Below are positions 15,001 through 25,679 of a DNA stretch of 64,000 nucleotides, piece by piece. Location of the stretch: the NCBI GenBank assembly GCA_039566865.1, contig CM076961.1, forward strand, positions 10,935,501-10,999,500. Direction: 5' to 3'. The position numbers were made by a program, and so were the translations under genes. The notes under the pieces were generated by a model. The model worked only from the letters and a program-made list of their open reading frames with translations. It was not told where the DNA came from and ran no database searches. The stretch's first letter is position 1. Each line of letters opens with the position of its first letter. The stretch is from Aurelia coerulea. Its lineage: Eukaryota; Cnidaria; Scyphozoa; Semaeostomeae; Ulmaridae.

Positions 15001-16590
15001 ACTAAAGTACGTTAATCCACACTTTTTGTGTTTTTATTTTGTTTTCTTTGAGAAAAAAAGCATTTAATTAATCAATGCTTGTTTATGCAATAAAGCAAAA
15101 ATGAGACTAAAGTAAAACTAATTTCTATAGTAATGTTTCTAAGATTTGTTTCTGCAACACTAATAAAGTGCTATTAAAGAAGTTATTTGCAGAACTAAAG
15201 TTTTAAAGGGCGATGAATGCAATACTCTATATAATAAAAAGTGTACCTAATAAAGTACTTTAATCCACACTTTTCGTGTCTGTATTTTGTTTTCTTTAGG
15301 AAAATATACATTTAATTAATCAATGCTTGTTTATGCTGTAAAGCTAAAATGAGACTAAAGTAAAACTAATGTCTATAGTAATGTTTCTAAGATTTGTTTC
15401 TGCAACACTAATAAAGTACTATTAAAGAAGTTATTTGCAGAACTAAAGTTTTAAAGGACGATGAATGCAATACTTTTTATAATATAAATTCTAGCTACTA
15501 AAGTACGTTAACACTTACCTTTTGTGTTTATTATTTGTTTGTTTTAGGAAAATAAACATTTAATTAAACAATACTTGCTTATGCTGTAAAGCTAAAATAA
15601 GACTAAAGTAAAACTAATGTCGAAAGTAATGTTTCCAAGTGTTGTTTCTGCACAGCAACACCAATAAAGTGCTATAAAAGAAGTTATTTGCAGAACTAAA
15701 GTTTTAAAGGGCGATGAATGCAATACTCTTTATAAATTTAATTGTGTTTAATAAAGTACGTTAATCCACACTTTTTTTTATATATTTTGTTTTCTTTGAG
15801 AAAATGAACATTTAATTAATCGATGTTTGTTTTAGCAGTAAAGCTAAAATGAGACTAAAAAAAAAACTAATGTCTATTGTAATGGTTCCAAGATTTGTTT
15901 CTGCGACACTAATAAAGTGCTATAAAAGGAGTTTTTTGCAGAACTAAAGGTTTAAAGGACGATGAATGCAATACTCTTTATAATATAAATTGTATTTACT
16001 AAAATACGTTAATCCACACTTTTCGTGTTTGTATTTTGTTTTCTTTAAGAAAATATACATTTAATTAATCAATGCTTGTTTATGCTGTAAAGCTAAAATG
16101 AGACTAAAGTAAAACTAATAACTATAGTAATGTTTCCAAGACTGGTTGCAGCAGCACTAATATAGTGCTATAAAAGAACTTGCTGGCAGAACTAAAGTTT
16201 TAAAGAACGATGAGGGCAATACTCTTTATAATATAAATTGTAGCTAATAAAGTACGTTAATCCACACTTTTTTTGTTTATATTTTGTTTTCTTTGAGAAA
16301 ATAAACATTTAATTAATCGATGTTTGTTTATGCTGTAAGGCTAAAACGAGACTAAAGAAAAACCTAATGTCTATAGTAATATTTCCAAGAATAGTTGCTG
16401 CAACACTAATTTAGTGCTGTAATAGAAATAACTGGCAGAACTAAAGTTTTAAAGAACGATGAGTGCAATACTTTTTATAATATAAATGGTAGCTACTAAA
16501 GTACGTTAACCCACACTTTTTTTGTTTATATTTTGTTTTCTTTGAGAAAATAAACATTTAATTAATCGATATTTGTTCTAGCGGTAAAGC
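12072..16590. repeat. Higher-order duplication, period 2,758 bp, one copy carrying MITE 1
   Basis: Segment about 12,072-13,832 (including MITE 1) matches about 15,722-16,590. The shared variants are an unusual cacactttttttatatatt stretch just left of the MITE site, tctgcgacactaataaag, the aataactatag monomer and gatatttgttctagcgg. After the MITE the offset is 2,758 bp; before it, 3,650, the difference being the MITE plus TTAA. MITE 1 therefore inserted after the duplication. Confidence 0.8.
12170..13057. mobile_element. piggyBac-type MITE 1 (888 bp, TTAA duplication)
   Basis: The insertion is flanked by TTAA on both sides (12,166-12,169 and 13,058-13,061). Ends are inverted: ccctattcgtactggg at the left and the reverse complement of ccctatctgtactggg at the right, 14 of 16 matching. 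TTAA targeting and CCCT termini are hallmarks of the piggyBac superfamily. Just inside each end is a G/C run with a tttttcg spacer that can form a small hairpin. No transposase ORF is present, so it is non-autonomous. It contains two TGACGTCA octamers (12,512 and 12,530). An otherwise matching satellite segment near 15,820 lacks the insert, giving an empty site. Internal sequence resembles MITE 3 in the opposite orientation (gctgatgtcagcaaa and a shared tgagtactttcatttgatata). Confidence 0.92.
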
Positions 16591-17047
16591 TAAAATAAAA
16601 CTAAAAAAAAAACAAATGTCTAAAGTAATGTTTCCAAGATTTGTTCCTGCAACACTAATAAAGTGCTATAAAAGAAGTTATTTGCAGAACTAAATTTTTA
16701 AAGGGCGATGAATGCAATACTCTTTATAATATAAATTGTACCTAATAAAGTACGTTAATCCACACTTTTCGTGTTTGTATTTTGTTTTCTTTAAGAAAAT
16801 ATACATTTAATTAATCAACGCTTGTTTATGGAGTAGACCTAAAATGAGACTAAAGTAAAACTAATGTCTATAGTAATGGTTCCCATATTTGTTTCTGCAA
16901 CACTAATAAAGTAGTAACTGGCAGAACTAAAGTTTTAAAGAACGATGAGTGCAATATTTTTTCTGATATAAATTCTAGCTACTAAAGTACGTTACGCCTT
17001 ACTTTTTGTGTTTATTATTTGTTTTCTTTAAGAAAATAAGCATTTAA
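13058..17047. repeat. Satellite array, block 2 (class B with scattered A/C monomers)
   Basis: About 16 further head-to-tail monomers between MITE 1 and MITE 2, mostly class B. Near 14,684-14,720 one monomer contains a local expansion of a 9-10-base word (aaagaacga), about four imperfect copies in place of one, a likely replication-slippage event. No gene is supported here. Confidence 0.95.
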
Positions 17048-17918
17048 CCCTAATCCTACCGGGCTTTTTTTGATCTAACATAGCCGGGGGGGGGGGTGCT
17101 TTCCACCCCCCCTCTATAATTGGCCGTAGACTAATGGGAAATCATTGAAACTTGGCAAGGGCGTAGTCCTAACTATTCTTAACTGATTGGTAGTTTTGGG
17201 CGTGGCTACCTCATTAGGTGACGTCACTGTGTTGTCATAATGCCAGAAAATGTCAAAATATATGGTTTTCTAGCTTATTCGTCCTAAAAACGGAAAAAAA
17301 GGTAATCTGAATGACTTTTTCCATTCTTATTTGGCGTATTATTCATTTCCTTTTCAAATATGATGCATATAGGTGTTTTTAGACCGTTATTTTGGAAGAG
17401 AATGACGAAAATTGATGACGTCATAACTAAAAACTGTGTTTTTCTGCCGAAAATTGATAATAATTGGTTCGAAATGCTTTTAAAGTATTGCATAACGCAA
17501 TTCTATGCTTTTTAAACAAGATTTGTTGGAAAAATCTTCAAAATTTGCCAAAATGACCCAAAATGACGGCCCGAGTGACGTCATCATTTAAGAATACTCA
17601 CGTCAGCAAATTCCATTGTTATTGACAACAATAGAAAGGTAATTGTTTGCTGATTCTTTTAAAGTACAATAGTCAACATTTGGAACTAATTCTGGTAGTA
17701 AAAATATCGAAATCATTAATTTTTCCAATACCTTGCTCCAAATATGGTAGTGTCACCTGTCACGTGACACCTATTGCTCAAAAATTTAATTGTCAAAATG
17801 TAGCTAATGGATAATTAGTAATTGTCAGAGAGTTTGAGGGTCATAGCTTTTGTCGTTAAAGAATGCTCTGCAAAAAACCGACAGGGGGGTGAAAAACACC
17901 CCCCCGGTAGGATTAGGG
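17048..17918. mobile_element. piggyBac-type MITE 2 (871 bp, TTAA duplication)
   Basis: Flanked by TTAA (17,044-17,047 and 17,919-17,922). The inverted ends are a perfect 16 of 16 match, ccctaatcctaccggg. As in MITE 1 and 3, a G run and a C run lie just inside each end. There is no transposase; the 69-codon ORF near 17,284-17,493 has no recognisable features. Three TGACGTCA octamers occur (17,219; 17,416; 17,576). The interior differs clearly from MITE 1 and MITE 3, so this is a different subfamily. Satellite sequence is restored almost exactly when the insert and one TTAA are removed. Confidence 0.92.
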
Positions 17919-19606
17919 TTAATGAATCAATACTTGCTTATGCAGTAAAGCTAAAATAAGACTAAAGAAAAACTAATGTCTAAAGTAATGTTTCCAAGAT
18001 TTGTTTCTGCAACACTAACAAAGTGCTATAAAAGAAGTTATTTGCAGAACTAAATTTTTAAAGGGCGATGAATGCAATACTCTTTATAATATAAATTATA
18101 TTTACTATAATACGTTAATCCACACTTTTTGTGTTTATACTTTGTTTTCTTTGAGAAAATGAACATTTAATTAATCAATGCTTGTTTATGCAGTAAAGCA
18201 AAAATGAGACTAAAGTAAAACTAATTTCTATAGTAATGTTTCCAAGATTTGTTTCTGCAACACTAATAAAGTGCTATTAAAGAAGTTATTTGCAGAACTA
18301 AAGTTTTAAAGGGCGATGAATGCAATACTCTTTATAATAAAAAGTGTACCTAATAAAGTACGTTAATCCACACTTTTCGTGTTTGTATTTTGTTTTCTTT
18401 AAGAAAATATACATTAAATTAATCGATGTTTGTTTATGCAGTAGAGCTAAAATGAGACTAAAGTAAAACTAATGTCTATAGTAATGGTTCCAAGATTTGT
18501 TTCTGCAACACTAATAAAGTGCTATAAAAGGAGGTTTTTGCAGAACTAAAGTTTTAAAGGGCGATGAATGCAATACTCTTTATAATATAAATTATATTTA
18601 CTATAATACGTTAATCCACACTTTTTGTGTTTATACTTTGTTTTCTTTGAGAAAATGAACATTTAATTAATCAGTGCTTGTTTATGCAGTAAAGCAAAAA
18701 TGAGACTAAAGTAAAACTAATTTCTATAGTAATGTTTCCAAGATTTGTTTCTGCAACACTAATAAAGTGCTATTAAAGAAGTTATTTGCAGAACTAAAGT
18801 TTTAAAGGGCGATGAATGCAATACTCTTTATAATAAAAAGTGTACCTAATAAAGTACGTTAATCCACACTTTTCGTGTTTGTATTTTGTTTTCTTTAAGA
18901 AAATATACATTAAATTAATCGATGTTTGTTTATGCAGTAGAGCTAAAATGAGACTAAAGTAAAACTAATGTTGTTTTCTTTGAGAAAATGAACATTTAAT
19001 TAATCAATGCTTGTTTATGCAGTAAAGCAAAAATGAGACTAAAGTAAAACTAATTTCTAGAGTAATGTTTCTAAGATTTGTTTCTGCAACACTAATAAAG
19101 TGCTATTAAAGAAGTTATTTGCAGAACTAAAGTTTTAAAGGGCGATGAATGCAATACTCTTTATAATAAAAAGTGTACCTAATAAAGTACGTTAATCCAC
19201 ACTTTTCGTGTTTGTATTTTGTTTTCTTTAAGAAAATATACATTTAATTAATCAATGCTTGTTTATGCTGTAAAGCTAAAATGAGACTAAAGTAAAACTA
19301 ATGTCTATAGTAATGTTTCTAAGATTTGTTTCTGCAACACTAATAAAGTGCTATTAAAGAAGTTATTTGCAGAACTAAAGTTTTAAAGGACGATGAATGC
19401 AATACTTTTTATAATATAAATTCTAGCTACTAAAGTACGTTAACACTTCCTTTTTGTGTTTATTATTTGTTTATTTTATGAAAATAAACATTTAATTAAA
19501 CAATATTTGCTTATGCTGTAAAGCTAAAATAAGACTAAAGTAAAACTTTTTTTCTAAAGTAATGTTTCCAAGATTTATTTCTGCAACACTAATAAAGTGC
19601 TATTAA
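17919..19606. repeat. Satellite array, block 3
   Basis: About seven class B monomers between MITE 2 and MITE 3. One is truncated: at about 18,969 the run jumps from aaaactaatg directly into ttgttttctttgag, dropping about three quarters of a monomer. This junction breaks the 248-bp phase and marks a deletion or out-of-register exchange. No gene is supported here. Confidence 0.95.
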
Positions 19607-20493
19607 CCCTATTTTAACCGGGTAAAAAAAAGTGATTTTCTACCGGGGGGGGGGGGCGTTTTTCACCCCCCCCTCTTTTTCTCCGCAAGGATAACAGCTA
19701 TGACAATGAAACTTGCACTGTGTCATAATTGAACAATGGAGAATCTAAAAATAGCACCAATCAATCAATAGTCACGTGATTGGTTGCTAGGCAACCAAAA
19801 ACAATGCAAATTTTGAGAAAATCGAGCTATTAGCAGAAAAGGGCCAATTATTAGCAAATAGCTCGATAAAATTGGCAAAAAACCATCCAAATACCTGCTT
19901 GATATCATTAATTTGTAGTTTCATATGGTTTCATACGGATATTTGTGGTTTCTAATATGTTAACTAATGAAATAATGAAAATTTGATTCAATGCAAAATT
20001 TTTATCTCAATAATTATGATTAAAAACCATTAATTTTCGAATATTATTGGTGAAATCAAGTATCTTCATCAATATTTGAGGTAATTCCATCAGTTTTGCA
20101 TGAAAAATTAATCATTCATTAGGAATATGACGTCATAAAGATTGATGACGTCATAGAAATAATAAACTGCTGATGTCAGCAAATATGAATAAATTATATA
20201 TCAAATGAAAGTACTCATTGAGACAAATCGAATGGTATATATATTGTTGAGATTTAGTGACAAATGAAGAAATTAGGGCCATTTTAACGAATTTCTTTGT
20301 GACCACTCTCCAAATATGGGCATGTGGTGGTCACGTGGTCAAACAATAGGTATTGAAATTTCTATTTTCTGATTTTCAACTAAATTTTAGGAAAAGTCAA
20401 GGAGTTTCAGCATTGTAGGTGGCATCGTTTGGGAGCTAATAAAAAAAATCCGACAGGGGGGGCGAAAAACGCCCCCCTCCGGTTAAAATAGGG
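19607..20493. mobile_element. piggyBac-type MITE 3 (887 bp, TTAA duplication)
   Basis: Flanked by TTAA (19,603-19,606 and 20,494-20,497), with 15 of 15 matching inverted ends (ccctattttaaccgg). G-rich and C-rich runs with a tttttc spacer lie just inside both termini. It has no ORF for a transposase. It shares interior sequence with MITE 1 in inverted orientation and carries two TGACGTCA octamers (20,128 and 20,146). A near-identical satellite stretch at 21,170-21,330, including the unusual cttttttttctaaag and cacaattttcgtg variants, has a single TTAA at 21,239-21,242 and no insert. That paralogous empty site confirms the boundaries. Confidence 0.92.
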
Positions 20494-22543
20494 TTAAAGG
20501 AGTTATTTGCAGAACTAAAGTTTTAAAGGGCGATGAATGCAATACTCTTTATAATAAAAAGTGTACCTAATAAAGTACGTTAATCCACAATTTTCGTGTT
20601 TGTATTTTGTTTTCTTTAAGAAAATATACATTTAATTAATCAATGCTTGTTTATGCAGTAAAGCAAAAATGAGACTAAAGTAAAACTAATTTCTAGAGTA
20701 ATGTTTCTAAGATTTGTTTCTGCAACACTAATAAAGTGCTATTAAAGAAGTTATTTGCAGAACTAAAGTTTTAAAGGGCGATGAATGCAATACTCTTTAT
20801 AATAAAAAGTGTACCTAATAAAGTACGTTAATCCACACTTTTCGTGTTTGTATTTTGTTTTCTTTAAGAAAATATACATTTAATTAATCAATGCTTGTTT
20901 ATGCTGTAAAGCTAAAATGAGACTAAAGTAAAACTAATGTCTATAGTAATGTTTCTAAGATTTGTTTCTGCAACACTAATAAAGTGCTATTAAAGAAGTT
21001 ATTTGCAGAACTAAAGTTTTAAAGGACGATGAATGCAATACTTTTTATAATATAAATTCTAGCTACTAAAGTACGTTAACACTTCCTTTTTGTGTTTATT
21101 ATTTGTTTATTTTATGAAAATAAACATTTAATTAAACAATACTTGCTTATGCTGTAAAGCTAAAATAAGACTAAAGTAAAACTTTTTTTCTAAAGTAATG
21201 TTTCCAAGATTTATTTCTGAAAAAATAATAAAGTGCTATTAAGGGAGTTATTTGCAGAACTAAAGTTTTAAAGTGCGATGAATGCAATACTCTTTATAAT
21301 AAAAAGTGTACCTAATAAAGTACGTTAATCCACAATTTTCGTGTTTGTATTTTGTTTTCTTTAAGAAAATATACATTTAATTAATCAACGCTTGTTTATG
21401 CAGTAGAGCTAAAATGAGACTAAAGTAAAACTAATGTCTATAGTAATGGTTCCAAGATTTGTTTCTGCAACACTAATAAAGTGCTATAAAAGGAGTTTTT
21501 TGCAGAACTAAAGTTTTAAAGGCCGATGAATGCAATTAAAGAAGTTATTTGCAGAACAAAAGTTTTAAAGGGCGATGAATGCAATACTCTTTATAATAAA
21601 AAGTGTACCTAATAAAGTACGTTAATCCACACTTTTCGTGTTTTATATTTTGTTTTCTTTAAGAAAATATACATTAAATTAATCGATGTTTGTTTATGCA
21701 AAGAAGCCAAAGTGAGACTATAAAAAAAAACTAATGTCTATTGTAATGTTTCCAAGACTGGTTGCAGCAGCACTAATATAGTGCTATAAAAGAACTTGCT
21801 AGCAGAACTAAAGTTTTAAAGAACGATGCGTGCAATATTTTTTCTGATATAGATTCTAGCTACTAAAGTACGTTAACCCTTACTTTTTGTGTTTATTATT
21901 TGTTTTCTTTAAGAAAATAAACATTTAATTAATCAATACTTGCTTATGCAGTAAAGCTAAAATAAGACAAAAGAAAAATTAATGTCTAAAGTAATGTTTC
22001 CAAGATTTGTTTCTGCAACACTAATAAAGTGCTATAAAAGAAGTTATTTGCAGAACTAAATTTTTAAAGGGCGATGAATGCAATACTCTATATAATATAA
22101 ATTGTACCTAATAAAGTACGTTAATCCTAACTTTTCGTGTTTGTATTTTGTTTTCTTTAAGAAAATATACATTTAATTAATCAACGCTTGTTTATGCAGT
22201 AGAGCTAAAATGAGACTAAAGTAAAACTAATGTCTATAGTAATGGTTCCAAGATTTGTTTCTGCAACACTAATAAAGTGCTATAAAAGGAGTTTTTTGCA
22301 GAACTAAAGTTTTAAAGGCCGATGAATGCAATTAAAGAAGTTATTTGCAGAACTAAAGTTTTAAAGGGCGATGAATGCAATACTCTTTATAATAAAAAGT
22401 GTACCTAATAAAGTACGTTAATCCACACTTTTTGTGTTTTATATTTTGTTTTCTTTAAGAAAATATACATTAAATTAATCGATGTTTGTTTATGCAAAGA
22501 AGCCAAAGTGAGACTATAAAAAAAAACTAATGTCTATTGTAAT
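20494..22543. repeat. Satellite array, block 4
   Basis: Class B monomers with truncated units. At about 21,535 and 22,333 a monomer is cut short at gatgaatgcaatt and restarts at aaagaagttatttgcag, giving a unit of only about 50 bp. These cut units explain why the local higher-order period (796 bp) is not a whole number of monomers. No gene is supported here. Confidence 0.94.
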
Positions 22544-23700
22544 TAGGGCTGTCCAAATGACAGATTATAAGTATTCGAATATTCGGTGCTAATTTTACCG
22601 AATATTCGGTTATTCGGCGAATAGGGGCGTGGCTAGGGCGTGGTTCAAAGAAGTTTAAAATGTTGGTAGTATGGAGTAGATCAATCAATGTATGGCAAAT
22701 TCTCTTATTACCTTTGGTCCAGCTACAGTGCTACAGCCTGCTAGGGGATAACCAAATGAAGTTTGCCTGCACGCACGCAGGCTAAATAAAGCTTGCTACA
22801 TCACATTATTGTGCTTCATTTATTCACCCATAAAATAGCTATACAATGGAGGAATACAACAAGCTAACAATACCTGATTGTTTTACATAACAATATCCTT
22901 GCCACTGCCCCTTGTGTCACTATTCACTATCCGCCTACTGTCTAGACAAGACAGTTTGATCCATTCAATCAGTGACTCAGTCACACTATTCGCAATATTC
23001 GCTTGTCATTCTTTTCGGATTATTCGCTATGTCAACCTATTCGGTTTCTTTGACTGATCATTTTGCATTCCAACCAGTCGACTAGTCATACTATCCGAAT
23101 AATCGATCTATTCGACTGGTCATTCAATCCGAATAATCGTACTATTCGGACTATTCGGTTGGCAGCGAATAATCGTTGCGCTTCACTGCTATTCGAATAG
23201 TGATCAGATAACCGAATAGCGATTATTCGACCTTCGGTGGACAGGCCTAATTGTAATGTTTCCAAGACTGGTTGCAGCAGCACTAATATAGTGCTATAAA
23301 AGAACTTGCTAGCAGAACTAAAGTTTTAAAGAACGATGCGTGCAATATTTTTTCTGATATAGATTCTAGCTACTAAAGTACGTTAACCCTTACTTTTTGT
23401 GTTTATTATTTGTTTTCTTTAAGAAAATAAACATTTAATTAATCAATACTTGCTTATGCAGTAAAGCTAAAATAAGACAAAAGAAAAATTAATGTCTAAA
23501 GTAATGTTTCCAAGATTTGTTTCTGCAACACTAATAAAGTGCTATAAAAGAAGTTATTTGCAGAACTAAATTTTTAAAGGGCGATGAATGCAATACTCTA
23601 TATAATATAAATTGTACCTAATAAAGTACGTTAATCCTAACTTTTCGTGTTTGTATTTTGTTTTCTTTAAGAAAATATACATTTAATTAATCAACGCTTG
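21340..23700. repeat. Higher-order duplication, period 796 bp, interrupted by hAT element
   Basis: The rare caacgcttgtttatgcag junction appears at 21,386, 22,182 and 23,692. The first spacing is 796; the second is also 796 once the 706-bp hAT insert and its 8-bp duplication are subtracted. The truncated monomer, the gcaaagaagccaaagtg monomer and the gaacgatgcgtgcaatattt monomer all recur in order. The hAT is in only one copy. Confidence 0.85.
22544..23249. mobile_element. hAT-type MITE (706 bp, 8-bp duplication)
   Basis: The insert is bounded by perfect 8-bp direct repeats, attgtaat (22,536-22,543 and 23,250-23,257). Its ends are inverted: tagggctgtcca against tagggcctgtcca-type right end read as taggcctgtcca, one mismatch in 12. 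An 8-bp duplication and short TIRs of this form are typical of the hAT superfamily. Both subterminal regions are dense in attcgg/ccgaat words, the usual pattern of repeated subterminal transposase-binding sites in hAT elements. No transposase is encoded; the 65-codon ORF at 23,086-23,283 crosses the right boundary and is spurious. The paralogous empty site, with a single attgtaat, is at 21,740-21,747. Confidence 0.93.
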
Positions 23701-25679
23701 TTTATGCAGTAGACCTAAAATGAGAATAAAGTAAAACTAATGTCTATATTAATGGTTCCAAAATTTGTTTCTGCAACACTAATAAAGTGCTATAAAAGGA
23801 GTTTTTTGCAGAACTAAAGTTTTAAAGGGCGATGAATGCAATACTCTTTATAATATAAATTGTATTTACTAAAATACGTTAATCCACACTTTTTGTGTTT
23901 ATATTTTTTTTTCTTTGAGAAAATCAACATTTAATTAATCAATGCTTGTTTATGCAGTAAAGCAAAAATGAGACTAAAGTAAAACTAATTTCTATAGTAA
24001 TGTTTCTAAGATTTGTTTCTGCAACACTAATAAAGTGCTATTAAAGAAGTTATTTGCAGAACTAAAGTTTTAAAGGGCGATGAATGCAATACTCTTTATA
24101 ATATAAAGTGTACCTAATAAAGTACGTTAATCCACACTTTTCGTGTTTGTATTTTGTTTCTTTAAGAAAATATACATTTAATTAATCAATGCTTGTTTAT
24201 GCTGTAAAGCTAAAATGAGACTAAAGTAAAACTAATGTCTATAGTAATGTTTCTAAGATTTGTTTCTGAAACACTAATAAAGTGCTATTAAAGAAGTTAT
24301 TTGCAGAACTAAAGTTTTAAAGGACAATGAATGCAATACTTTTTATAATATAAATTCTAGCTACTAAAGTACGTTAACACTTACTTTTTATGTTTATTAT
24401 TTGTTTATTTTATGAAAATAAACATTTAATTAAACAATACTTGCTTATGCTGTAAAGCTAAAATAAAACTAAAGTAAAACTAATGTCTAAAGTAATGTTT
24501 CCAAGATTTGTTTCTGCACAGCAACACTAATAAAGTGCTATAAAAGAAGTTACTTGCAGAACTAAAGTTTTAAAGGGCGATGAATACAATACTCTTTATA
24601 ATATAAATTGTACCTAATAAAGTACGGTCATCCGCACTTTTCGTGTTTGTATTTTGTTTTCTTTAAGAAAATAAACATTTAATTAATCAATGCTTGTTTA
24701 TGCTGTAAAGCTAAAATGAGACTAAAGTAAAACTTATTTCTATAGTAATGTTTCTAAGATTTGTTTCTGCAACACTAATAAAGTGCTATTAAAGAAGTTA
24801 TTTGCAGAACTAAAGTTTTAAAGGGCGATGAATGCAATACTCTTTATAATAAAAAGTGTACCTAATAAAGTACGTTAATCCACACTTTTCATGTTGAGAT
24901 TTTGTTTTCTTTAGAAAATAAACATTTAATTAGTCAATGCTTGTTTATGCTGTAATGCTAAAATGAGACTAAAGTAAAATAATGTCTATAGTAATGTTTC
25001 CAAGAATGGTTGCTGCAGCACAGATATAGTGCAATGAAAGACGTTATTTGCAGAACTAAAGTTTTAAAGGACGATGAGTGCAATACTCTTTATAAATTTA
25101 ATTGTATTTACTAAAGTAATTCAATCCACACTTTTTGTTTTTATATTTTGTTTTCTTTGAGAGAATAAACATCTAATTAATCGATGTTTGTTTTAGCAGC
25201 AAAGCTAAAATGAGACTAAAGAAAAAACTAATGTCTATTGTAATGTTTCCAAGATTTGTTTCTGCACATCAACACTAATAAAGTGCTATAAAAGAAGTTA
25301 TTTGCAGAACTAAAGTTTTAAAGGGCGATGAATACAATACTCTTTATAATATAAATTGTACCTAATAAAGTACGGTCATCCACACTTTTCGTGTTTGTAT
25401 TTTGTTTTCTTTAAGAAAATAAACATTTAATTAATCAATGCTTGTTTATGCTGTAAAGCTAAAATGAGACTAAAGTAAAACTTATTTCTATAGTAATGTT
25501 TCTAAGATTTGTTTCTGCAACACTAATAAAGTGCTATTAAAGATGTTATTTGCAGAACTAAAGTTTTAAAGGGCGATGAATGCAATACTCTTTATAATAA
25601 AAAGTGTACCTAATAAAGTACGTTAATCCACACTTTTTGTGTTTATATTTTGTTTTCTTTAAGAAAATATACATTGAAT

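Noticed and set aside
17284..17493. 69-codon ORF inside piggyBac MITE 2 as a transposase remnant
   Set aside because: Too short, no DDD motif or other recognisable residue pattern, and it lies in AT-rich MITE interior.
23086..23283. 65-codon ORF across the right end of the hAT MITE
   Set aside because: It crosses the transposon/satellite boundary and is rich in repeats of the subterminal attcgg word; no transposase motif.
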